Shown: piece after piece, positions 49,901-60,687 of the stretch
Layout: each line of letters starts with the position of its first letter
Numbering within the stretch: the first letter of the stretch is position 1
Assembly (NCBI GenBank): GCA_947179155.2
Contig: OX359264.1
Span: 49,611,702-49,675,701 of the forward strand
From: Hedera helix
Taxonomy: Eukaryota; Streptophyta; Magnoliopsida; Apiales; Araliaceae
Length of the DNA stretch: 64,000 bases
Reading direction: 5' to 3'
Translations under genes and position numbers: made by a program
The notes under the pieces: model-generated
What the model was told of the DNA's origin: nothing
Database searches by the model: none
Seen by the model: only the letters and a program-made list of their open reading frames with translations

Positions 49901-50897
49901 TGTAGCTGAGCAGACAAGCAAGTTTTCTACCCCTGAACTTGTATTTATTGTTGCAGTTATTCTTCAACCGTATTTACATTTCAATTATTGTTGAGCAAGT
50001 ATCTACATTCGTAGTTATTTGACAGACCTTTGAGTGAATTAATTATCAAAAATTACTTCATATCGTTATTGATTATTGTATTCGTACATAGTGCTTTTAC
50101 AATTGTTTAAGAATGTCTAAGCTAATTGTTTCGGCTAGACAAATGCATGTTTAAATTCATCAATTGAATATTATAAAAGCTTATCCAAACCATTGGCTGG
50201 TGCGGATTCTTACAGTAAGACTGAGAAAGAACAACCCTAGTTAAAGGGGGATTTTTATTTGTCGGGAAACCGAAAGCGCGCAAGAAATCTAAATGTGATG
50301 CATATACATAGGACATGAGAGGACTGATCCCCTCAAGTGTCCCGTTATTTTAACAAGGAGTCAGACGTTGTATGTCTGTTCTACCTTAGTAGCAGTTCAT
50401 GGTCATTATAGACCACTCAGCAGTAAAGAGTCAATTCCTTCTTTTATTGAACATTGATTCTTGTTATCTTTCACAATTGCCATTGTTGAAACTTTGAAGT
50501 TATTTTCCTTCATCATGATATATCGTATGCCTGTTGTTTATAAACTTGCTGAGCCATTTAGTTGCTCATTCTTGCTATATCATGATTATATTTCAGCCAA
50601 TCCCGAAAGCTCTAAATCGAACAAAGGCAAGGGGAAAGCGAATGCTTAGTTTTAGTAATTGCATGCTAGTTTAAATTACTGTTATGTAATTACTGTTGTA
50701 AATCTTTTGTATTTCCCTTAAGATATGTAATGTTACAATGTAAGGTTAATAGACCTTGGGAAGTGTAGCCTTTATATAAGGAACCTTTTGTATTATTCCG
50801 CATAGTTTGAATACAATATATGTATTTCATTGTTGTTAAGTATTGTACAGTGAGAACCAAACCCGAGGTTAAAGAACCCGGATTTGGGGTCGTCACA
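46975..50897 (+). mobile_element. Solo LTR G (Tekay-like, A-related)
   Basis: 3923 bp from TGTAATGTCCTAGAATTTCC to GATTTGGGGTCGTCACA, with a perfect TSD GCAGT (46970-46974 and 50898-50902). The right half (from about 49900) closely matches the A LTRs; the left half differs, so it is a separate subfamily shared with H. It has a GC-rich island at 48555-48735 with a 20-bp perfect palindrome (48601-48620), AT fold-back arrays (49000-49620) and the hairpin/acceptor-like module (50544-50595). Confidence 0.95.
48555..48735. repeat. GC-rich palindromic island in LTR G
   Basis: It contains CCGCGCAATGCGCG, the perfect 20-bp palindrome GCCAAACGACGTCGTTTGGC (48601-48620), CCGCGCATTCGCGCGG and CGCGCCATGCGCGG. 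Very similar motifs occur in element B's LTRs. The open frames on both strands here are by-products of GC content. Confidence 0.85.
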
Positions 50898-51031
50898 GCA
50901 GTGAAATGGGTTATGTTTTAAGGAATGAAGATGAAGTCAATTTATTGAGAAACAAAAAAAGAAAGCTGAAAGAGAAATTAAAGAATTTGAAAAGTGAAGC
51001 CTTAAAATTGGAGCTAGAATCTGTCAGAGTA

Positions 51032-52149
51032 TGAGAGTCAAATAAGAAATTACAATTGTATGTGATTTTGTCATGGATGGTGACATATGTTATATTAAGT
51101 TATGTTTTAATAAATTTTTAAGCACAATAAGCTATGTAATCAAGTTCTGTTTTCATGAATTTGTAAGCATTTTAAGCAATGTAATGTAGTGGTATTTATT
51201 CTAATGTGTTCTATATTGTGATGACTTTTTAATCATTATAAAGTATCATAGTTTTGTGATGTATTTTGAGCAAATAAAACTTTGAAAAATACATACCCTG
51301 TTTTTACTTAAATTTCTGAAAATGAAGTTCATGCTAGTGGTTGCAGTAAAAAGGTTTGTCATGTTCCCAGTTTGTTTGTAGTTTTTTCCTTCAATTTAAA
51401 ACGACAATGCCAATATTTGGCTTGTTTCAGTAAATAACTTTGTGATGTATTTAAAAGCAAATGAAAAAGTTTGCCCTGTTCGTAGAACAACACATGTACT
51501 TCCTTCAATTTTTTTTAAAAAAATTGCCAACTTCTACCCAGTATCATTTCATACCAAAACAAGCTAGTACAACCAATTCAGTATAACCAAACTTGTTCCA
51601 AACTTCATCTAAAACAATTCAGTACAACCAATTCAAACCAATAAAGCAAAATATTGATAAATTCAAATCAATTGCAACAATTGTCCATTTCCAGATTACC
51701 ACAAATGTGTCATCCAAGCATTTTACATAACCATAAATGTACCACAAATAATATTTAATTACAAGTCTTACAACCATGTCAAAAGTATTACAAACATCAT
51801 GTAATTACAAATCTTAAATAACCAGATGTCAGCATTAAATGGTTACAACCATGTAAAAAGCATTCTAAATAAGCCCCAAAAAATATGCTTCAGCTGGCCC
51901 AATTTTTGTACTAGAGTAGCCCCAAACGATTCACATCCTGCAACTCCAAAAAAAATATCCATATATATGCCCTTCATGTGTCTGCCTTCACTGTCCCCCA
52001 TTTGTAATCCTACTTTCAGATTGTGTTGCAGTCCCATTTTCAGTTGTACAACCTTGCTTTATTTTCACCTAGTATGGTCCAAACGTCAGTATATACAATC
52101 CTTAATTGAATGAATCATAAGAATAAAAATAAATTAAATTAGATAACTC
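51032..52149. other. MULE inner region between the two convergent genes
   Basis: It holds the 3' ends of both genes. At 51311-51345 a block (TGAAAATGAAGTTCATG then GTGGTTGCAG) repeats the GRF exon-2 sequence at 46944-46974. 51830-52110 on the minus strand may be a decayed C-terminal tail of the transposase, but I cannot align it with confidence. Confidence 0.5.
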
Positions 52150-54882
52150 ATACTGAGCTTTGGCCTTAGTTTAGTAGCTGGTACTGGACCAGTTTATTAC
52201 TTTAGCTGTGCTATTTGGTTCTTCATTTGGGTCTTTTCTTCGATATCTTTTTGGCCTTCAGCCAATCTTTTTGTCAATGGAGGTAACAAGATTGGTAAGC
52301 CAGTAGTAGGTCAATTATAGCTTCCACTCATGATCTTTAACAGGTGGTTATATGACTTAAGATAGGTTTCAATGTAGTAACATGGGTCTACAAATTCCTC
52401 AACAGGCCTCTCTTAATGAAGTATCCCAGTAGCAGCATGATGGCAAGGTGCTCCAGATAATTGTCACACCCCACAAAAGCAAGTATGGTTCACTATGTCT
52501 ACCACATATTTACCATACCCGTCATTAACCTCATATATATGCCCCTCATCCCAAGTGCTATCACAGTACTTTGTCCATTCAATAGACCTATTAACTTTAG
52601 TTAGAATCCTAGGACATAATTTACCATCTCTTTTTAGTATCGCATCTCTCTTGGTATGGATTATCTCCATTACCTGAGTATTTATGTCTTCAAACATTGT
52701 TAAGATAGGTTATTATATCTAGCCTCTAGGATCCAACTGTTAAAATACTCTAACATATTGTTTGTTACTACATCATATTTGGTAGTGGTATCAAAGTAAG
52801 CTTTACTCCAAAGTTTAAGTGGTATACCTATCAAGGCAGTGTGTGCATCCTGTGACTCCCTCTTGATGTCCTTCATTGTTGTTTGAAATTCAATAGAATT
52901 GTTGGCTTTGGATGCCTTTCAGAACATCACCTTTAAAGTTGTCCCACGAAACTTTTTTCTCCAATTTGCATAGATGTGTCTTACACAACATCTATGCTCT
53001 TTTTGTGGTAGTAATTCCTGAATAGCAGGCACCAAACCCTATGCAAATATTCAATAATTTTTTTATTAGTATAGTTACATAAATGTATAATATACTTCAT
53101 AAAACTTAAGAAGTAATAATAATAAAATTGTACATTTTGTTGATTAGTAAGTAATGTCCATCCATGCCCTTGTTCTCATCCAACATCTTCCACTAACAAA
53201 TTCAAAAATCAGCTCAAACTGTCTTTATTTTTACTTTCAACCACAACCTAAGCTATTGGGAACATCTTGTTGTTAGCATCTCTACCTATTTTGGATAAGA
53301 GCTCCCTTCTAAAATATGTCTTTAAAAGACAACCATTAAGTCCAATAATAAGCATGCATCCCTCCAACTAGTTCTTCTTCACAGCATATTGAAACAAACA
53401 TATATCTTTTGAAACCTTTTTGAAGTGCCTTGATCAATTCTAATTTGGACAGTGTTACTTGGATTTGTATTAAGGATCTCTTGTCCACAGTCCCAAACAC
53501 CTTCATAATGCTCTGCCAGAGTTTTTCTATCCCAGATAAGGCCATTTTTTTAACTTGCACACACTGTCCAACAGCACATTGCAGTTCAAACCTTTGTTTT
53601 ATTGCCTGTTACAATTCCCTAAACATAATCATTGACTTTGATCTAATTGTCCCTCCAAACTTATCTATCAACCACTTACATCTAATAATCTTTATCTTTG
53701 TGACTTTAATATAACTGTGGATCTTAGTTGGGTATACCTTAATCTGAAACCATTTCTCTCTAGGAACATAACTTGGCCAAAGCTTCTATGGACATCCAGC
53801 TGCACACTTAGCTTGAACCCTTGTAGGTTCATTAATTGGAAACCAAATCCATTCCCTTTCCCAATTGCATAATTTTGTACTGCTTTCCTTAGTTGGTCAA
53901 CCCTAGTGAAAGTCATGTAAAGCTCAAAATCAATGTCCTTAATTGTAGTGTTTGGATTATATACAGGAACAAATCTATTCACTTTGATCCTTGGCTCTTT
54001 TCCTTCCCATTTACTACCACTACTTGAGGGAAGAGATGCAGGAACTTCAACATCAGAATCTTCATACACTTTCTTATATGGCGTTATGCCTTTTGTTCTA
54101 AATTTAGTCACAACACCATCATCAAATGAAAAGCTTGGTTCAACCTTCATTTGTTGTCTTGCATTGTTCTCTGGTACAGGTTTATGCTTCTTGTTTGCCT
54201 TGTTCTCAGTTGTATTTTTCTGGTTCTTGCTTGCCTTTTTCTTGCTTGCATGTATTGAGCTAGAAGCTTGAGTCCCTATATGTTCAACAGGTACATCACT
54301 ACATTGCCTTTTAACTTCATCATCCAATTGAACTTCACAAATAACTTCCACATCTTTAATCATTGATTTTTTAATCTCTTCCTTATACAGCCTAACATTG
54401 ATCAACTCTTCACTTCCATCATTATTGCTAACATCAGTGGCCTTATCATTTGTTTCTTCATCTGTAGAATCATCATCATATCCCAGTGGTGCATCCTGCT
54501 CAACTTCCGTCTCAGCTACTTGCTTAACTTCCCTCTCGGCTACCTACTCAACTGCCCTCTTAGCTGGTAAGATTTCATCAGTGGAGTGGTCACAGTATAG
54601 TTCAACTATACCATATTTGTCACCCTCCTCAACTAGTGCCCTAATACTATTGTCATCATATATTAACTCTAAACTATCACGAATATTGAAACCACCCTAT
54701 CTAAAATACACTGCAGTATTCTTTTTATATTCATACTTCTTAGGTAAGTTGTTTATCTTGTCAAAATTTAGTCAGTCACCATCAGCATCATGAATGAATT
54801 CTATGAAACCTCCTCCATAGTGGTATATTAGTTCTTCGATGAACCTATCACCATGATTTAACTCTAGAGAAAATACACCCAT
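52150..54882 (-). pseudogene. MuDR-type MULE transposase, decayed
   Basis: Minus-strand start at 54882 (MGVFSLELNHGDRF, then YHYGGGFIEF), an N-terminal domain usual in plant MULEs. An acidic and lysine-rich linker (54130-54560) and the DNA-binding domain (FTRVDQLRKAVQNYAIGKG, about 53860-53930) follow. The catalytic region reads IGLNGCLLK (about 53320-53345), where the family has LDGC, and TNQQN (about 53130-53155), where it has SDxQ; both aspartates have become asparagine. A candidate intron lies at 53040-53133, at the usual place before GLVPAI. Then come HRCCVRHIYANWRKKFRG, NNMLEYFNSWI and a SWIM zinc finger (TCFCGV, stop, QLSG-PCHHAA; 52410-52500). Several stops and frameshifts confirm inactivity. 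Confidence 0.9.
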
Positions 54883-55512
54883 GCTGCAACAGGTGCAAGG
54901 CATAACATTTCAGAGATAAACATAATAATATTGAACAAATATATTATGTAAATTTTATATCACATTAAAACCCAAAATAACTATAAAGGTAACCATTATT
55001 TAAGTGGACAAAACATAAAAATAATTTTTTTTAATAAAATTAATCCCTCACTTCAAAATCCCCAAATCGATTTTTTAATTCTAAAAAAAAACCCCACTTT
55101 ATTCCAAAGGTACCAATTATTGTTGGTATCCACACCCATCTCTGCATTCAAAATCCCAAATTGATATTCCAAAACCCCTTACTTTAGCTAGAAAGGTACC
55201 CATTATAGAGCAATTTTTTAAATAAAACAGGGTACCCATCCCTGCTTTTTAAAATCCCCAAATTTACAAACCCTAGTTTTTAAAAAATAAAAACATACAT
55301 ACTTTGCACCAACGAAGATCTAAGCAAGATATTTGCAGTACAAAACCCTAGATTTGCAGTAGAAGAGTTTCGCCTTCACCTCTCTACAGATATTCACTCT
55401 CTCTTTGTCTCTCTCAAACCTTCGACTTCTGAACATTATATAATAGTCAATTGAGGTCAAGGGAAAGAGGAGTTATTTTGCCGCCGAAACCACGTCTGAA
55501 AGGCCAAATGTG

Positions 55513-55697
55513 TAAGTTTTTGTTTTTCCTTTTCTTTTCACGTTTCACGTAGGAAAATAGCTAATAAGATTTAACAAGCGTCTGCTCAATTTAACAGAAT
55601 GTCCTAATTTGATTATTTTAATTAGTTTAATGTGATAATTTGTAAAATTAAAAGTTCAATGGTATATTAAGTAAAACGTGTCAACTTCAGTAGAAAA
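55513..55697 (-). repeat. MULE terminal inverted repeat, right
   Basis: Inverse complement of the left repeat. On the minus strand it runs CTACTGAAGTTGACACGTTTTA to CTATTTTCCTACGTGAAACG. The transposase promoter would be expected just inside it. Confidence 0.85.
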
Positions 55698-55710
55698 AAT
55701 CATAGTTTTG

Positions 55711-55974
55711 TCATTTTTTTATTTTTTTACCATGAACAATTGAATTCAAATTTTATTTTTGGTTAGTAATTTTATCTTACATTTAATTCGTATCTTTCTA
55801 ATTGAATAAAATAATCTTACTCTCAGTGTTTGTCAAGAAAAAGAGAATGAAGATCTTTACTCTTAAAAAAAAAAAAAAAGAGTAAAACACAGTTTAGAAG
55901 TACAAAAGGATGGGGAAAAAATAGATAGACAGAAGACTAAAATAAGGTAATTCATTGAAAGAAAATATCCCTCT
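55711..55974. repeat. 255-bp direct repeat, right copy
   Basis: See 46041-46294. It adjoins the right inverted repeat and contains a 15-bp A run. Confidence 0.85.
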
Positions 55975-57043
55975 AATACGTACATAAAAAAATTTAATAA
56001 ATTAGATCTAATTAAAATGTTAAAATATTTAAAAAAAATGATCTTAAATTGGAAACGAATGGGAGTATATATTAGTCCACTATTCCATTTTATTTTTTTT
56101 TGCAATTTTGTTGAAATTTGTTTAATTAATAAGATTTGCATTGAATGAATTTACATATAATATTTTTCATATTTTTTTTGTAATATTAAAAAAATTATGT
56201 GGAGGTATGTCATATCATTAGGGGTGTAAAACGGATATAAATGAATCCAAATATAGTAATATTCGTATCCAAAAAATTAATTTGTCATCCGTATTCGTAT
56301 CCGGTATTGGACGGAATTTAAAAATGCTATCCGTATCCGGTATTCGAAATAATATCCGAATGCGGATAATATTCGTTTTTGTTTATTTTATTCGAATATT
56401 CGGATATTCGGATTCGTTTATCAATCACATAATCTAAAATTCATTCAAATTATTTACAAAAAATAAAATTAAAAAATTGAATAATTACTCATAACCAATC
56501 ACAATTTAAAGTTTAAACTATACATATTAATGAATGAATGTTAATTTATTTATTTTTAATAAATACAATAATTAATGCTCTAAATTAGAATTCAAATAAG
56601 TTTTCATTATTTTTGAAATCCTAAATTCAAAATGAATGCTCTATTTATTAATATTTAGATGTTCATTAATAAGTAGATGCCCATTTTATGTGTTAATTTT
56701 GAAGTAATACTATAGTGTGTATAAATATTTATAATATATAATTATAACATTTAAATTATATTTATAGCACTTGTTAAATGATACATTTTAAATATATTGT
56801 AACACCATATATAACTATAATAAGGGGAAAAAATAATGAGTTTTAAAATATCGTTCATTAATAAATGAATGTTAATTTATTTATTTTTAATAAATACAAT
56901 AATCAATGCTCTAAATTATAATTTAAATAAGATTTTATTATTTTTGAAATCATAAATTCAAAATGAATGCTCTACTTATTAATATTTAGATATCCATTAA
57001 TAAGTAGATGTCCATTTTATGTGTTAATTTGGAGTAATACTGT
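55975..57043. other. Intergenic segment with an internal 190-bp duplication
   Basis: No gene. 56219-56235 (TAGGGGTGTAAAACGGATA) followed by repeated ATCCG/CGGAT motifs looks like the terminus of a non-autonomous hAT-type element, but no second end was found. The block 56527-56712 recurs at 56864-57038 with few changes. LTR H begins inside the second copy. Confidence 0.5.
56527..57038. repeat. Direct duplication of about 185 bp
   Basis: Both copies contain GAATGTTAATTTATTTATTT, CAAAATGAATGCTCTA and AATAAGTAGATG-CCATTTTA. The start-to-start distance is about 337 bp. Confidence 0.85.
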
Positions 57044-57779
57044 TGTAATATCCTAGATATTTACAAGATTTGTATATGAGATTTTAAATAATAAATTAAA
57101 GGTTAAGGTTTAAACCTAGAGTTGTAGAAGTGAGATGTGTAGAAAATGGGTAAACATTTTTTTTAACATAATTTATGCGTTAGAAATTAAATGTGAGAAT
57201 ATTTTAATGATGCATGTAGAGAATTTATTAAGAAAATAAATTCAATTGAGAAGTGAAAGTGGTTATATTAATATATATACACCTAATGTGTGCTTGTTAG
57301 CCCAATAAGAAGATGAGTAGATTAAATACTCAATTAAACTAATAATTTAATTAGTTTAAAATATGAAGTAAGAAGGGAAGTCATGAAATATAATTAACTA
57401 GGTTAATTATATTAGTTATGAGTTAAAGTTATAAAAACACTAAAATGGTTGTCTAGAATGACAATATTATGAAGTTAATTAATTAAGTAATTAACTTAAT
57501 TATTAACTTGTTATATAGAGTCCATTAATGAATTTGAAACAAACCCAATATTTTAATTGATGTAAGTCTTGTTGGTAATTATATAGAGGTCCAAATAAAT
57601 TTAAGGATCTAGCCTATGAATAGTCCAAGTAATTTAATTACTACTAGTGGACTAGCCCAAAAGGATTATAGATGTTAGCCCAATATAAGAATATTTGCAT
57701 AAAGTGGGTAATTAATTAAGAGAGCCCAATAAAAATTAAGCTATGTAGCCCAAATCATTTAAAAGTCAAATGATGGTCA

Positions 57780-58251
57780 ATGTGTTGGGAGAAGAATTTC
57801 AAGTATTGATTGAGTGTAGAGAATTAATTAATGTAGGGTTAATTGAATAACCTTATTTGGTAGACAAGAGAGAGCAATAACCAAACATTGATTAATTGCT
57901 AGGTGAATGAATGTGATGATAAGAATTAACTATGGATGAGTTAATTGAGTAACCCTAGATGGTAAAGAAATTAAAGCTTTAACTATGCATGAGTTAGTTG
58001 CTAGCAAAATGTGTAGATACATAATTATATATATACATGATGGATGAGAATTAACTAAGGTGAGGTTGGTAGTTTCACCTTAGGTTAGTTGTTACAAGAG
58101 AGTAACCTTACATGGGTTAATTGGTGGAAGAATATTATAGATACAATTATGTATGTATATAATTTACCAAAATAGAATTGGTAGGTAACCATAGGTTGTA
58201 TGTTGTAGAGAATTAATCATACCTTAGTTAATGGTTAGTTAAAATTTTAAG

Positions 58252-58327
<76 letters not shown>

Positions 58328-59130
58328 ATATAAATGTATGTATGTATATATAAATGTATGTATGTATATAATAAAAATAAAGAAAAATGGTGGAGTGTTG
58401 ACCAAATATGGGGTCCCACTTGGGGATTGATTGAAAATGCATGTTACTTGTATTCAAAATTTAATTAGTCATTCACTTTGTCAATTCAAGCTAGGATGTG
58501 ATTTAAATAAAATGTTATTGGTGAATATGTAGAGATATACATATTGTAAGTATATAGATTGGTAGAGAGTTAACCATTGTTGGTTAAATGAATTAACCAA
58601 TGGGTGGTTCACCAACCCTAGTCAATAAAGATGATCAATTCTTTAAATTTATGAATTTGAGTTTGTAGAGAACTAACTATTGTTGGGTTAGTTGTTAACC
58701 ATAACTGGTAATCAAAAAAAAAACATTAATCAATGCTAGAGTTAATTGTTAGTAAATATATAAATATATTGAATATATATGTAGAGAGTTAACTACATGG
58801 GAGTTAGTGAAAGGACCCTAAGTGGTATTGAATGTGTGAATTAACCCTCTTTGGGTTAAGTTGTGTAGAATGTGTAGACATATAAAATATGTATACATAT
58901 TTGGTGAGAGTTAACCAAACATTGGTTAATTGGTGGAGGATGAGAAGCTTTAACTAAGGTTGAATTTGGTAGATCAACCCTAGGTCACTTGATGTATTAG
59001 TAAGTTAACCACATTGTGGTTAATTGTTGGAAGATGTGTGTATAATCAATTGATGAGCTTGGACCATGGTTGATAGTTAGGTCAACATAGGTTATAAGAG
59101 TAAGAGCTTTAACCATACATTAGTTAAGTG
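57780..59130. repeat. Degenerate repeats of TTAACC/GGTTAA fold-back units in LTR H
   Basis: At least ten short units pair a GTTAACCA-like block with a TGGTTAATTG-like block 5-15 bp later (for example near 58560, 58840, 58915 and 59000). They are confined to the U3 side of H, before the TATA box. Confidence 0.65.
58251..58370. repeat. (TA)n and TATG microsatellite
   Basis: About 32 TA units are followed by three TATATATAAATGTATGTATG units. Open frames here (I/Y repeats) are artefacts. Confidence 0.95.
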
Positions 59131-59308
59131 TTAGAGAATGATTGCTTCTAATTTACTCCACCTAGTTGCTTCACTCAACTTCCACAAATCAATCCAAGGA
59201 AAGGTCATTAATTTAATAATTAAACTTGATTTGATCTTTTGCAAGTATTGGTGATATTGTAGAGATACATATTGTATATCTATAGATTTTTGATTGATAG
59301 AATGTGTC

Positions 59309-59316
59309 TATAAATA
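59309..59316 (+). promoter_or_regulatory. TATA box of LTR H
   Basis: TATAAATA in the context TCTATAAATAGAAC, 60-110 bp before the AG-rich leader. Confidence 0.65.
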
Positions 59317-60664
59317 GAACTCATTAGTTTTTTTGCAGGAGTTTGGTCATTTGTTAGCTTCTAAGTATAAAAAAATAAAGAGAGAATAGAGAGAGAGCAT
59401 TCTAGAGAAAATAAAGAAAACTCTTGAGAATTGAGGTTTCACCAAGGAGGTTTGCTAGAGATCTATCAAGGTGGAGTCACTATCAAAGTTCCTAGCCAAG
59501 AGAAGAAGAGCATCTAAGAGCATAAGGTTTAAAAGTGCTATATCTTCTTCTTCATTTTATTTTTATAGTCTATATATGTTTTAATCGGTCAAAAAGTATT
59601 TTTAACCGATCAAAAGTTATTTTGATGCTCTAGAAGTCTAAATCTATGATATATAGGTAGATTCGTGGTTTAGTATGTTTAAAACAAGTAGTGGTATGTG
59701 TGGTATGCAAATAAATGGAAGAAAATTCCATATTGTGATTTACCCCTAGATGGTTAGATCTTAAATTTCTTGTCAAAATATTTTTAAAAATATGATTGAA
59801 CCATGAAATATTGTAAAATAAGAAGTTAGGAAGACAACAACACTAAATTGGTGTTGTAAGACCCCGAATTTTATGAAATATAAAATTTAATTTTTCTTCA
59901 TATATATTTTTTCATGAAACAGTAAGTGGTTAAATTGACGAAATTGAAAGTTAAGGATGTTATGTGCAAATTTTATTTTGTCGGACAATATTCGTTTTGT
60001 CGGGAAATATTCGGGTCGTACAACGACGCCGAAATAACTAATTATTGGTGGACCCCACAACGGAATATTTGTCAAATATAGAAAACGACAGAAGTAACAT
60101 TTTTAAATAAAAATAGTCAACGGTGTTAACTATTAAAATACCAGTGATAAGGGAATAGTAGCATACGGTAATTTATGGTATTTTACTGTAGCACGCGGTA
60201 TTCTACAGTAGCACACGGTGTTGCACAGTATCTCATATTATTGATCTGATAATGTGGTCATTGCACAGTATTCATCAATAATTGTTGTTGCACAGTATTT
60301 TGCATTATTGATTTAATAATTGTCATTATACTGTATTTCATATCATTGACTCAATAATTGTTGGTGCACTGTAGTTAAAATTATTGAACCTAATAATTGT
60401 CACAGTAGCAAATACACTATAATTTATATTATTCAATTAATAATAACCTGTAACGTGTTTATTACATTATTGTTGAATTATTGTTGTAGCATTATTTTAT
60501 TTTATATGTTGGACCCACAGGAAGAATAAAAAAAAATATTAAAAAATAAAAATTAATTAATTATTATTTTATGTGAATAGTAACGTGAATAGTAAGAAAC
60601 ATGTGGACCCATTGGTGGGGCCCACATGAAATGTGAGAAATGTGAGAATTTGCTGAAGAGTTGG

Positions 60665-60687
60665 TAGAGGCTGTTGCGCAGCCTCTA
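60665..60687. repeat. Perfect 9-bp hairpin upstream of D3 TATA box
   Basis: TAGAGGCTG, loop TTGCG, CAGCCTCTA. It lies about 50 bp before the TATA box and appears to be absent from the equivalent place in D1. Confidence 0.8.

Larger units (their letters stand above)
46674..51031 (+). pseudogene. GRF-type zinc finger / coiled-coil gene of the MULE, split by solo LTR G
   Basis: Exon 1 starts at ATG 46674 with a serine-rich lead, then CYCSLSASICVSTKNKSNGR and RFYGYRFYP, which fit the first half of a GRF zinc finger (CxCG, then NxGRRFYGC). An intron with a 17-G run (46869-46885) follows; the donor looks mutated (ATAAGT). Exon 2 begins after TTTACAG near 46899 with DVNKYCGFFQWLD, the finger's second half. 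LTR G interrupts at 46975. The frame resumes at 50903 (EMGYVLRNEDEVNLLRNKKR) with a lysine-rich coiled coil and stops at about 51031. The whole protein would be about 125 residues. Such fingers bind nucleic acid in some known proteins; its role here is unknown. The gene points inward from the left end, the position mudrB holds in MuDR. Confidence 0.75.
46295..55710. mobile_element. Mutator-like DNA transposon (MULE) with two convergent genes
   Basis: Inverted terminal repeats (46301-46478 and 55513-55697) bound a segment holding a GRF-zinc-finger gene on the plus strand (46674-51031, split by solo LTR G) and a MuDR-type transposase on the minus strand (52150-54882). Without G it is about 5.5 kb. 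The genes point toward each other, like mudrA and mudrB in maize MuDR. A usual 9-bp TSD was not found; instead 255-bp direct repeats flank the element. The transposase has stops and lost catalytic aspartates, so it is inactive. Confidence 0.85.

Noticed and set aside
53933..54271. Plus-strand frame of 112 codons
   Set aside because: It is the complement of the transposase linker and DNA-binding region on the minus strand.
55975..56071. Stowaway-like MITE (minus-strand TACTCCCATTCGTTTCC at 56055-56071)
   Set aside because: Only one terminus resembles the CTCC-CCGT-type Stowaway end; no matching second end or clear TA duplication was seen.
58228..58457. Frames of alternating I and Y
   Set aside because: They are translations of a TA microsatellite.
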